Assembly: GCA_036503555.1 (NCBI GenBank)
Contig: DASXWQ010000091.1
Coordinates: 59,580-123,579 of the forward strand
Source: Actinocatenispora sp036503555
Lineage (GTDB): Bacteria; Actinomycetota; Actinomycetes; Mycobacteriales; Micromonosporaceae
Direction of reading: 5' to 3'
DNA length: 64,000 nt
Under the pieces are notes generated by a model. That model saw only the letters and a list, made by a program, of their open reading frames with translations, searched no databases and was not told the origin of the DNA. The translations under genes were made by a program, and so were the position numbers. Positions 51,522 to 60,094 of this stretch are shown piece by piece; the stretch's first letter is position 1; each line of letters starts with the position of its first letter.

Positions 51522-52334
51522 ATGCCCGAGAAGGCCAGGCGGGGCCGCACGACCCGACTGTCGGTACGGCGCACCGAATGGCTCACCCCGCACCTCGTGC
51601 GGGTCGTGGCAGGCGGCGAGGAGCTGGCCGCCTTCGAGCCGAACGCGTACACCGACCAGTACGTGAAGATCATCTTCCGGCAGCCGGGCGTCGAGTACCC
51701 GGAGCCGTTCGACGTGGCCACCGCACGCGAGGCGCTGCCCCGGGACCAGTGGCCGGTGCAGCGGACGTACACGGTGCGCTGGTGCACGGCGGACGAGCTG
51801 GCCATCGACTTCGTGTACCACGGCGAGGAGGGCCTGGCCGGCCCGTGGGCGGCCGGCCTGAAGCCGGGCGACGACGTGCTGTTCCTCGGCCCCGGCGGGG
51901 CGTACGCGCCGGATCCGGCGGCCGACTGGCACCTGCTCGTCGGCGACGAGGCGGCCCTGCCCGCGATCGCGGCCGCCGCCGAGCGCATCCCGGCCGGCGT
52001 ACCCACCTGGGCGTACGTCGAGGTCGGCGGCCCGGACGAGCGGATCGAGCTGGTCACCACGCCGGACACCACCGTGCGCTGGCTGCATCGCGGCACCGAC
52101 GAGACCCTCCCCGAGGCGGTACGCGCGCTGGAGGTGCCGGCCGGTCGCGGGCACGTGTTCGTGCACGGCGAGGCCGGCATGGTCAGGAACGTACGCGAGC
52201 ATCTGTTCGGCACGCTCGGGCTGGACCGCGACCAGGTGTCGATCTCCGGGTACTGGCGGCGCGGCATGGACGACGAGGCGTTCCGGGTCACGAAGCGGGC
52301 CGAGCGCGAGGCCGAGGAGTCCGCCGGCACCTGA
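51522..52334 (+). CDS. Siderophore-interacting protein (FAD-binding reductase)
   Basis: 270-residue ferric-siderophore reductase family protein. The FAD-binding barrel carries the RTYTVR motif, followed by FVYHGEEGLAGPWAAGLKPG and the NADPH-binding part with LLVGDEAALPAIAA; it ends YWRRGMDDEAFR, typical for the family. It reduces ferric siderophores in the cytoplasm to release iron. ATG with GGAGGACC upstream and an iron box in the promoter. No siderophore genes are near. Confidence 0.94.
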   Translation: MPEKARRGRTTRLSVRRTEWLTPHLVRVVAGGEELAAFEPNAYTDQYVKIIFRQPGVEYPEPFDVATAREALPRDQWPVQRTYTVRWCTADELAIDFVYHGEEGLAGPWAAGLKPGDDVLFLGPGGAYAPDPAADWHLLVGDEAALPAIAAAAERIPAGVPTWAYVEVGGPDERIELVTTPDTTVRWLHRGTDETLPEAVRALEVPAGRGHVFVHGEAGMVRNVREHLFGTLGLDRDQVSISGYWRRGMDDEAFRVTKRAEREAEESAGT

Positions 52335-52511
52335 CCCCGGGTACGGGACGGGCAGGTACGGACCTCCGCGGGTACCTCGGGTGTGTGTGCGGGGTGGGGC
52401 CGTCCGGTCGGCCGATGCGAAGCCGGACGGACCGGGGCCAGGATGGCCGAGTGGTGCCTGGCATCGCTCGTCGGGGGGCGGGTGACGAGCGCCGGCACCC
52501 GGGGGGCTGTC

Positions 52512-54623
52512 ATGGGGCGCGCGCTGGGGCGCATCGGTACCGGCAGGTGGAGCAAGTTCGCCGTGGTGGCGTTCTGGGTGGTGGTCGTGGCTCTCGCCGG
52601 ACCGCTGGCCGGGAAGCTGACCGGGGCCGAGAAGAACGACACCAAGTCGTGGCTGCCAGGCAGCGCCGAGTCCACCCAGGTGCTGGACGTGCAGTCCCGG
52701 TTCACCTCGCCCGACACCATCCCCGCCGTCCTCGTGTACCAGCGGTCGAGCGGCCTGACCCGGGCGGACCTGGCGAAGGCCGCGGCGGACGCCCGGCAGT
52801 TCAGCCGGCTCGGCTCGCTGGACGGGAAGGTCGTCGGGCCGGTGCCGTCGAAGGACGGCAAGGCGGCGCAGATCGTCATCCCGTTGAACCTCGGCAGCAA
52901 CGGCTGGTCGAAGGCCGGTGACGAGGTCGACCGGATCCGGGCCACCGCGACCACCGGCGCGAACGGGATGGTCGTGCACGTGACCGGCCCGGCCGGCGCG
53001 GCGGCCGACTCCAGCAAGGCGTTCGAGGGGATCGACAGCACCCTGCTGTTCGCCACGGTCGGCGTGGTCGTGGTGATCCTGCTGTTCACGTACCGGAGTC
53101 CGCTGCTGTGGCTGCTGCCGGTGGCCTCGGCCGGGGTGGCGCTGGCCGTCGCGCAGGGCGTGATCTACCTGCTCGCGAAGTACGCGGACCTGACGGTCAA
53201 CGCGCAGAGCGCGGGGATCCTGACGGTGCTGGTGTTCGGCGCGGGGACGGACTATGCCCTGTTGCTGATCGCCCGGTACCGGGAGGAGCTGAGACGGCAC
53301 GAGGACCGGCACGAGGCGATGGCTGCGGCGCTGCACCGGGCCGGTCCGGCGGTCCTGGCCAGTGGTTCGACGGTGATCGTCGGCATGCTGTGCCTGATGT
53401 TCGCCGAGACGAACTCGACTCGCGGCCTCGGCCCGGTCGCCGCGATCGGCGTGTTCGTGGCGCTCGCGGTGATGATGACGCTGCTGCCGGCGCTGCTGGT
53501 CGTGGTCGGCCGCTGGGTGTTCTGGCCGGCCCGTCCCCGGTACGGCTCGGTCGAGCCGACCAGCCGCGGCTTCTGGGCCCGTACCGGCACGCGGATCGCC
53601 CGCCGGCCCCGCTGGACGTGGATCACCACCGCCGTCGTTCTGGGCGGGCTGTCGGTCGGCATCGTCGCGTTGGACGCGACGGGCCTGACGAACGCCGAGT
53701 CGTTCCGCGGGCACCCCGACTCGGTCGCCGGCGAGGAGGCTCTCGCGGCGCACTTCCCGGCCGGGGTGGGCAGTCCCGTCGTGGTCGTCGCGGACAGCTC
53801 GCGCGGGCTGGCCGTGCGCACCGTCTTCGCCGGTACGCCGGGCATCGACGCCGCGAGTGTCACGCCGCCGATCAGCCGCGGCGGCACCACGTACCTCCAG
53901 GGCACGCTGACCTCGGCGCCGGACAGCCAGGCCGCGTACGACACGGTCGACCGGGTGCGCGACCGGGTGCACGCCGTACCGGACGCGAACGCCCAGGTCG
54001 GCGGGAACACCGCGATCAACCTGGACGTACAGCGGGCCGCGGCGCACGACCGGAACCTGATCATCCCGATCGTGCTCGCGGTGGTCTTCGTGATCCTGGC
54101 GCTGCTGCTGCGCGCGGTGCTCGGGCCGCTGATCCTGATCGCCACGGTCGTGCTCTCGTTCGCCGCCGCGCTCGGCGCCAGCGCCCTCGTCTTCCGGTAC
54201 GTGTTCGGTTTCGGCGGCGCCGACACGTCGTTCCCGCTGTTCGTCTTCGTGTTCCTGGTGGCGTTGGGCATCGACTACAACATCTTCCTGATGACCCGGG
54301 TACGCGAGGAGTCGGCGAAGCACGGGACGAGACGGGCCGCGGTGCTCGGGCTGGCCGCGACCGGCGGCGTCATCACCTCCGCCGGCCTGGTGCTCGCCGG
54401 TACGTTCGCGGTGCTGGCCACGCTGCCGCTGACGGCGTTCGCGGAGATCGGGTTCGCGGTGGCGCTCGGCGTACTGCTGGACACGATCGTGGTGCGCTCG
54501 ATCCTGGTCACGGCGCTCAACCTGGACATCGGCCGGCACATCTGGTGGCCGGGCCGACTCGCCCGGGTGCGCGACGAGGAGTCGGTCGAAACGACCGGAC
54601 AGCCCAGCCGGGTGGGTCGGTGA
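52512..54623 (+). CDS. MMPL-family transporter
   Basis: 703-residue RND-superfamily protein with two repeats of a large outside domain plus six membrane helices. The conserved Asp-Tyr motifs are GTDYALLLIARYREEL and GIDYNIFLMTRVREES; the first outer domain contains KSWLPGSAESTQVL. Such proteins export lipids, siderophores or other hydrophobic molecules. ATG at 52512 with GGGGGG upstream. It follows the siderophore-interacting gene by 177 bases, so a role in siderophore export is possible but not shown. It ends in a GC hairpin. Confidence 0.93.
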   Translation: MGRALGRIGTGRWSKFAVVAFWVVVVALAGPLAGKLTGAEKNDTKSWLPGSAESTQVLDVQSRFTSPDTIPAVLVYQRSSGLTRADLAKAAADARQFSRLGSLDGKVVGPVPSKDGKAAQIVIPLNLGSNGWSKAGDEVDRIRATATTGANGMVVHVTGPAGAAADSSKAFEGIDSTLLFATVGVVVVILLFTYRSPLLWLLPVASAGVALAVAQGVIYLLAKYADLTVNAQSAGILTVLVFGAGTDYALLLIARYREELRRHEDRHEAMAAALHRAGPAVLASGSTVIVGMLCLMFAETNSTRGLGPVAAIGVFVALAVMMTLLPALLVVVGRWVFWPARPRYGSVEPTSRGFWARTGTRIARRPRWTWITTAVVLGGLSVGIVALDATGLTNAESFRGHPDSVAGEEALAAHFPAGVGSPVVVVADSSRGLAVRTVFAGTPGIDAASVTPPISRGGTTYLQGTLTSAPDSQAAYDTVDRVRDRVHAVPDANAQVGGNTAINLDVQRAAAHDRNLIIPIVLAVVFVILALLLRAVLGPLILIATVVLSFAAALGASALVFRYVFGFGGADTSFPLFVFVFLVALGIDYNIFLMTRVREESAKHGTRRAAVLGLAATGGVITSAGLVLAGTFAVLATLPLTAFAEIGFAVALGVLLDTIVVRSILVTALNLDIGRHIWWPGRLARVRDEESVETTGQPSRVGR

Positions 54624-54704
54624 CGCCGGTGGTCGCAGCCGACGGCGAGGTACGCCACGTGCGCCAGCAAACCGATACGGTGAGTGGAGGGCCGACCACC
54701 AAGG

Positions 54705-54729
54705 CCCTGCCCCGCCGCGCGGGGCAGGG
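54705..54729 (+). terminator. Hairpin after the MMPL gene
   Basis: ccctgccccg (54705-54714) pairs perfectly with cggggcaggg (54720-54729). It stands between the MMPL and phosphatase genes, 19 bases before the latter. Confidence 0.6.
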
Positions 54730-54747
54730 GTCACGATCGGGGCGCCG

Positions 54748-57207
54748 ATGACATCGCACGAGCCGACGCAGCTACCGGATCCGAGCGCGGCCCTGGACGC
54801 CACCGGCGGGTACGACCTGGCGGCGTTCACGCTGTCCGACACCGTGCGCTGCGGTCGCGACCTGCGGCACGCGGCACGCGGCGCGCCGGACCTCGACTCG
54901 GCCGCCCAGTCGGTGGTGGACTACCTGGCCAAGGCGCTGCGCGACCCGCGTACCGGCGAGCCGAGCTGCGCGCTGGCCCGGCTGTTCCTGACCACGCCGG
55001 CCGGCAGCCCGGCCGCCGACGACCGGTGGCTGAGCCTCGCCGGCAGCGCGGGCGACTCGCCGGACTGGGCACTGGGCAAGTACCAGCGGATCCCGCTGAC
55101 CGACGTCGCGTCGGGTACGACCGCGCCGCTGGTCGGCGCGCTGATGCGGGAGCTGGGCCTGGACCCGGCGACGATCGTCGCGGGCAAGGGGTACCCGTCG
55201 TGGTTCGGGGTGCTGCACGTGCCGGAGCCGGCCGAGAGCACGGTCGTGGCCGAGAAGCGGTTCGTCCGCGAGCACCGGGTCCGGTCGATCGTCGGCTTCG
55301 GCGGCACGCTCACCGGCGCCGACTTCTTCGCCGTCCTGCTGTTCAGCCGAGCGGCGGTGACCGCGCAGACCGCCGACCTGTTCCACAGCATCGCGGCGAA
55401 CGTGCAGCTCGGCCTGCTGGAGCACGCGCCGGCCGACGAGCCGACCGGCCGGATCGCCCGCCGGCTCGCGTGGGAGCGGCTGGTCGGCGCGATGGAGTCG
55501 ACGCTCGTCGAGCAGGCGCTGCGGCTGGAGTCCAGCGTGACCGACCTGAGCCAGACCCGGGACCGGCTGGTCAGTTCGCAGCACCAGCTCACCGAGGAGG
55601 CCGAGCTGGTCGAGACGCTCTACTCGGTCGGCACCCAGCTGTCCGCCGTCCTCGACCTCAACGAGCTCGTCCAGTACGCCACGGACGCGGTGACCCGGCT
55701 GGTCGGCGCCGCGTTCGGATCGTTCTTCTACAACGTGACCGACGAGGCCGGCGAGTCGTACCTGCTGTACGCGCTGTCCGGGGTGCCGCGGGAGCGGTTC
55801 GAGCGGTTCCCGATGCCGCGCAACACGAAGGTGTTCGGGCCGACGTTCGACGGTACGGCGATCGTCCGCTCCCCCGACATCCGCACCGACCCGCGGTACG
55901 GGCACAACCCGCCGTACCACGGGACGCCGGCGGGGCATCTGCCGGTCGTGAGCTACCTGGCCGTACCGGTGATCAGCCCGACGGGCCAGGTGATCGGCGG
56001 GTTCTTCTTCGGGCATCCGGAGCCGGGGCGGTTCACCGAACGGCACGAGCGGATCGCCGTCGGGATCGCCGCGCAGACCGCGATCGCGATGGACAACGCC
56101 GGCCTGTACCGCCAGCAACGGTTCGCCGCCGCCGAGCTGCAACGCAGCCTGCTGCCGAGCCTGCCGGCGGTCACCGGCATGACGCTGACCTCCCGGTACC
56201 TGCCGGCGACGCGCGGCTACCAGGTGGGCGGCGACTGGGTGGACGTGATCCCGCTGCCGGCCGGGCGTACCGCGCTGGTGGTGGGCGACGTGATGGGCAA
56301 GGGCATGAAGGCGGCGGCCGTGATGGGGCAGCTGCGCACCGCCGTCCGGGCGTACGCGGCGCTCGACATGCCGCCGGCCGAGGTGCTTCGCCGGCTGGAC
56401 ACGCTGCTCGCGCAGCTGCCCGGCCCGCAGCTCGCCACCTGCGTGTACGCGGTGCACGACCCGTTGGAGGACGGGCTGTGCGTGGCCAACGCGGGGCACG
56501 TACCGCCGGCGGTGCTGGGGCCGGACGGCACGGTGAGCTACGTCGACGAGCGGCTGGGACCGCCGCTGGGTGTCGGGTCGCGGCCGTTCCGGCAGCGGAT
56601 GGTGCCGTTCACCGACGGCGCGCGGCTGCTGCTGTTCACCGACGGGCTGATCGAACGCCGCGGCCAGGACATCGTCGACGGGCTGTCCCGGCTGGCCGGG
56701 ATGCTCGCCGCGCCGGGCGGCAGCGACGAGCGGCTCGTCGACCGGCTGGTCGAGGCCGCCGAGCAGACCGACGACACGGCCGTACTGCTGGCCCGGTGGC
56801 AGCCGGTGGTGCGCCGGCGTACCGCGACGCGCCGGTTCGCGCCGAAGCCCGGTGCGGCCCGCACCGCGCGACGGTTCGCCGCGGACGCGCTGCGCGGCTG
56901 GGGCGTACCGGCGGAGACGGTGGCGGACGCGGTGGCGGTGACCGACGAGCTGGTCGTGAACGCGATCCGGCACGCCGGTACCGAGGTTCGGCTACGCGTG
57001 CACCTGGCCGACGGGCGGCTGGTCGTCGACGTCGCAGACCGCGACCCGCGGATGCCGCGGCGGCTGCCGACCGGGCCGGACGACGAGGGGCACCGGGGCC
57101 TGCAGATCGTCGAGTCGTTGAGTCACCGGTGGGGCACCCGCGCCATCGGCGAGGGCAAGCTGGTCTGGGCCGAGCTGCGGCCGACGGGGACGGGAGCGGC
57201 AGGATGA
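54748..57207 (+). CDS. GAF-SpoIIE phosphatase with C-terminal anti-sigma-type kinase domain
   Basis: 819 residues. An N-terminal sensor-like domain (about 25-230), a coiled coil (250-295), a GAF domain (300-455), a PP2C/SpoIIE phosphatase (465-675; GGDWVDV near 493, GDVMGKG near 513, TDGLIERR near 631) and an HATPase_c domain (690-815; DELVVNAIRHAG). The phosphatase would dephosphorylate a STAS protein and the kinase-like domain phosphorylate or bind it, as in RsbU/RsbW partner switching. The STAS gene follows with an ATGA overlap. Confidence 0.93.
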   Translation: MTSHEPTQLPDPSAALDATGGYDLAAFTLSDTVRCGRDLRHAARGAPDLDSAAQSVVDYLAKALRDPRTGEPSCALARLFLTTPAGSPAADDRWLSLAGSAGDSPDWALGKYQRIPLTDVASGTTAPLVGALMRELGLDPATIVAGKGYPSWFGVLHVPEPAESTVVAEKRFVREHRVRSIVGFGGTLTGADFFAVLLFSRAAVTAQTADLFHSIAANVQLGLLEHAPADEPTGRIARRLAWERLVGAMESTLVEQALRLESSVTDLSQTRDRLVSSQHQLTEEAELVETLYSVGTQLSAVLDLNELVQYATDAVTRLVGAAFGSFFYNVTDEAGESYLLYALSGVPRERFERFPMPRNTKVFGPTFDGTAIVRSPDIRTDPRYGHNPPYHGTPAGHLPVVSYLAVPVISPTGQVIGGFFFGHPEPGRFTERHERIAVGIAAQTAIAMDNAGLYRQQRFAAAELQRSLLPSLPAVTGMTLTSRYLPATRGYQVGGDWVDVIPLPAGRTALVVGDVMGKGMKAAAVMGQLRTAVRAYAALDMPPAEVLRRLDTLLAQLPGPQLATCVYAVHDPLEDGLCVANAGHVPPAVLGPDGTVSYVDERLGPPLGVGSRPFRQRMVPFTDGARLLLFTDGLIERRGQDIVDGLSRLAGMLAAPGGSDERLVDRLVEAAEQTDDTAVLLARWQPVVRRRTATRRFAPKPGAARTARRFAADALRGWGVPAETVADAVAVTDELVVNAIRHAGTEVRLRVHLADGRLVVDVADRDPRMPRRLPTGPDDEGHRGLQIVESLSHRWGTRAIGEGKLVWAELRPTGTGAAG

Positions 57208-57554
57208 CCACGGTGGACTCCGGCGACGGCGCCGGGCTGACGTTCGCGGCGGGCGATCTGCCGGACGGGCTGCAGTTGGCGGTCCGCGGCGAGATCGACT
57301 TCTCGTCGGCGCACGCGCTGCGCGCGCGGGCCGCGGGGCCGGCCGCGGATCCGGCGCTGCCCCGGCTGGTACTCGACCTGACGGACGTGACGTTCTGCGA
57401 TTCGAGCGGGCTGGGCGCGCTGATCGCGCTGCACAAGTCGCGCGAGGCGGCGGGCGGCCGGTTCGAGCTGCATCACGTACCGGGGCCGCTGCGGCACCTG
57501 CTGCGCATCACGAACCTGGACGAGGTATTCATACTCGTCGATGAGGTCGTGTAA
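57204..57554 (+). CDS. STAS-domain anti-anti-sigma factor-like protein
   Basis: 116-residue STAS protein with VRGEIDFSSAHALRARA and the phosphorylation site Ser in DVTFCDSSGLGALIALH. In its unphosphorylated form such a protein frees a sigma factor or other target from an anti-sigma kinase. It is encoded in overlap with the phosphatase/kinase protein, its probable modifier. No sigma factor gene is in the window, so the final target is elsewhere. Confidence 0.93.
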   Translation: MTTVDSGDGAGLTFAAGDLPDGLQLAVRGEIDFSSAHALRARAAGPAADPALPRLVLDLTDVTFCDSSGLGALIALHKSREAAGGRFELHHVPGPLRHLLRITNLDEVFILVDEVV

Positions 57555-57638
57555 CACGATCCTTTGGTAAGCGAACTATCTGAATGTGACGCCCCTCCGT
57601 TCGGCCAACCCGGCCGGTCCGTCCGGTGGACCCCGGGC

Positions 57639-58673
57639 GTGCTCGCGATGACCGCCGCGGCATGGGTACTGACGGCCGGCGGCGCGCTGCTGCTGCTCCG
57701 CCTGCTCCTGCCGTACGCGGTGCGGCCGCGGACCGCGCCGGACCCCGCACCGGCGTGCCTGCCGGCGGTCTCGGTGCTCGTCCGGGCCGGCGCGGACGAG
57801 GCGGCCACGCTCGCCGACGCGGTCCGCTCGATCCGGGCCGGCGGGTACCCGTGGGTCGAGGTGATCGTGCTGGGCCACGGTCCGGGTGCGGCCGGGCTGA
57901 CCCGCCCGGACGTGACGGTGCTGCCGGACGCCGACGTGGACGCCGGGGTCGCCGCCGCGCACGCCGAGGTGGTGGTGGCGACCGACGGGTACACCACGCT
58001 CGCGCCGGACACGCTGACCCGGCTGGTCGCGCCGCTGGGCGACCCGACGATCGGCGCGGCGTACGGCGTGGCGGACAGCGCGGACGGCCCGGGCCGGCGG
58101 CTGCGGCGGGTGGACGACGCGTTCCTCGCGCTGGACCGGCGCGGCTGCGCGGCGGTCGGCTGGCCGCCGGTGGTGCCGGGCACGATCGTCGCGTACCGGA
58201 AGGCGGCGCTGGCCGACGCGGCCGGGGCGGATCCGCTGCTGTCGTTGCGCCGCACCGGCTGGCGCGTCGGGTACGTGCCGGATGCCGGTGCCGTGAGCCG
58301 ACCGCCGGCCACGCTGGGCGCGCTGCTCGACGACCGCCGGACGTACTGGCGGCGCTCGGTGCGGGCGGTCCGGCAGCTGCGGCGGGCGTGCGTGCGGCCG
58401 ACCGGCGGCGCGGCCCGGCGTACGTGTGGGTACCTGGTGCTGACGTGGCTGGCGACGCTCGCCGCGCCGGTGGTCGACCTGGCGGCGGTGTACGGGCTGG
58501 CGGCGGCCGACGCGGTGGTCCTGCTGGGCTGGCTGAGCCTGCTGGCCGTGCAGTCGGCCGTGCTGGCGCGCGCGTTGCGCCCGGCCTGGCTGCTCCCGGC
58601 GTACGTCGTGGCCCAGCGCTGGCTGGTCGTGTTCGCGCTGGCGACCTCGCGCCGTCGACGACACTTGACATAG
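57639..58673 (+). CDS. Membrane glycosyltransferase-like protein
   Basis: About 344 residues with an N-terminal membrane helix, a GT2-like domain (ACLPAVSVLVRAGADEAATL, YPWVEVIVLGHGP, then VVATDGYTTLAPDTL in place of the usual DxD), and two or three C-terminal helices. The donor-site Asp residues are partly altered, so activity is uncertain. The start is unclear: GTG 57639, ATG 57648 and TTG 57564 are all in frame. It follows the STAS gene closely. Confidence 0.7.
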   Translation: MLAMTAAAWVLTAGGALLLLRLLLPYAVRPRTAPDPAPACLPAVSVLVRAGADEAATLADAVRSIRAGGYPWVEVIVLGHGPGAAGLTRPDVTVLPDADVDAGVAAAHAEVVVATDGYTTLAPDTLTRLVAPLGDPTIGAAYGVADSADGPGRRLRRVDDAFLALDRRGCAAVGWPPVVPGTIVAYRKAALADAAGADPLLSLRRTGWRVGYVPDAGAVSRPPATLGALLDDRRTYWRRSVRAVRQLRRACVRPTGGAARRTCGYLVLTWLATLAAPVVDLAAVYGLAAADAVVLLGWLSLLAVQSAVLARALRPAWLLPAYVVAQRWLVVFALATSRRRRHLT

Positions 58674-58690
58674 TGCGTCAAGTACTTGAC
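58663..58690. promoter_or_regulatory. Palindromic operator with three half-sites
   Basis: ACTTGAC (58663-58669), GTCAAGT (58677-58683) and ACTTGAC (58684-58690). The last two form a perfect 16-bp palindrome, cgtcaagtacttgacg (58676-58691). TTGACA at 58665 is a good -35, with a weak -10 at 58688, close to the ATG at 58701. The HTH gene that follows is the likely binder. Confidence 0.65.
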
Positions 58691-58700
58691 GATTGCTGTC

Positions 58701-59180
58701 ATGACAAGCCGCGGGATGCCCACCGCAGACGAGCTGCGCGACCACCTGGTCCGGCTCGTGGAGACCCGACTGCTCGATCCGCTGGAGATCCTGCTCGGCG
58801 AGCCGGCCGTGGCCGCGGCCCGCCGCGCGGCCGACCGGACCGCCGACGACTGGGTACGGACGCTGCTCGGCGCCGACCCGGCCGCCGCCACGATGGCCGC
58901 CGCCCGGCTCATCGCGGCGCTCTACCCGGGCGACACCGCGTTCGACCCGCCGCTCGGCTGGTGGGCAACGCCGCTCGGCCGCGTCGTCGCGCACCGGGTC
59001 GGCCACCCCGGCGCCGCCGCCGTGCCGTACTCGGTGGCCGGCGCGATGCTCGGCGTCAGCCGCCAGGGCGTCCACGACCTCGTCGTCCGGCACAAACTCG
59101 ACCGCCATCCGGACGGCGGCGTACGTACCGAGTCGGTGCGGGACCGCCTCGCCGCGCGGGCATCGGAGCGGACGACGTGA
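58701..59180 (+). CDS. Small protein with C-terminal helix-turn-helix
   Basis: 159 residues. The N-terminal about 110 residues are helical (TADELRDHLVRLVETRLLDP, ARLIAALYPGDTAFDPPLGW) with no recognised domain. The C-terminus has a clear helix-turn-helix, YSVAGAMLGVSRQGVHDLVV, followed by a short basic end. It probably binds the palindrome directly in front of its ATG and represses itself. Its stop overlaps the start of the hydrolase gene, so both are co-expressed. Confidence 0.7.
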   Translation: MTSRGMPTADELRDHLVRLVETRLLDPLEILLGEPAVAAARRAADRTADDWVRTLLGADPAAATMAAARLIAALYPGDTAFDPPLGWWATPLGRVVAHRVGHPGAAAVPYSVAGAMLGVSRQGVHDLVVRHKLDRHPDGGVRTESVRDRLAARASERTT

Positions 59181-60043
59181 TCGCGTACGAGGACAGCGGC
59201 GGCTCCGGCCGGCCGGTCGTGCTGGTCCACGGCGCCGGCGGGAACCTGGCCGACTGGGCGCCGCTCACCGAGCGGCTGCCCGGGGCGTACCGGGTGGTGG
59301 CTGTCGACCTGCGGGGCCACGGCGCGTCCCCGGACTGGGACTCCGCGGGCTGGAGCTGGGATGCGGCGTGCGCCGACCTGACCGAGGTCGTCGACGGGTT
59401 GGGGCTGCGCGCCCCGGTCGTGGTCGGGATGTCGCTCGGCGGGCTGGTCGCGCTCGACTGGGCGACGCGTACGCGGAACTGCGCGGGGATCGTCAACCTC
59501 GACGGGCATCCGACGCCGAGCCGCCGCGAGCACGCACCCGGCCTCGCGCCGGACCGGGCCGACGCGCTGCTGGCCGAGCTGGCCGCGGCGTTCGCGGCGA
59601 TGGGCGCCGCCGCGCCGGACGTGGTACCCGAGGCGATGGTGGAGCTGCTGCTCGACCAGCGGCGCAGGTTCGCCGCCGCGTACGGGCTGGCGGAGGAGAC
59701 GCTGGTCGCCGCCGCCCGCCGCAACCTCGTCGTGCACGACGGACGGACGCACCTGCGGCCCGGCCCGGCGACGGTACGCGCGCTGCGCACGGCGCTGGTC
59801 GACGTCGACCCGTACCCGCGCTACGCCGCGCTGGCCTGCCCCGCGCTGGTCCTGCTGGCGACGCGGGACCTGCCGGAACAGCAACCGTTCGCCGAGCTGA
59901 CCGCCGCCTACCGGCGGTACGTCACCGGCCGGCTCGCCGGAACACCCACGGTGCGCGCGGTGCCGGTCGACGCCAGCCACGCCATGCTGTACGAGCGGCC
60001 CGACGAGATCGCCCGGCTGGTCACCGACGTCCTCGCGGGCTGA
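59177..60043 (+). CDS. Alpha/beta-fold hydrolase
   Basis: 288-residue alpha/beta hydrolase with oxyanion region VLVHGAGGNLADW, nucleophile Ser in VGMSLGGLVALDW, and the catalytic His in DASHAML; the acid is probably the Asp in LLATRDLP. Such enzymes cut esters, lactones or epoxides. GTG start inside the stop of the HTH gene. It ends 52 bases before the convergent ABC ATPase gene. Confidence 0.9.
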   Translation: MIAYEDSGGSGRPVVLVHGAGGNLADWAPLTERLPGAYRVVAVDLRGHGASPDWDSAGWSWDAACADLTEVVDGLGLRAPVVVGMSLGGLVALDWATRTRNCAGIVNLDGHPTPSRREHAPGLAPDRADALLAELAAAFAAMGAAAPDVVPEAMVELLLDQRRRFAAAYGLAEETLVAAARRNLVVHDGRTHLRPGPATVRALRTALVDVDPYPRYAALACPALVLLATRDLPEQQPFAELTAAYRRYVTGRLAGTPTVRAVPVDASHAMLYERPDEIARLVTDVLAG

Positions 60044-60094
60044 CGACGAGGTCGAGGTTCCCTTGCCCGGCAAGGGAACCCTGTGGCGGTCGGG

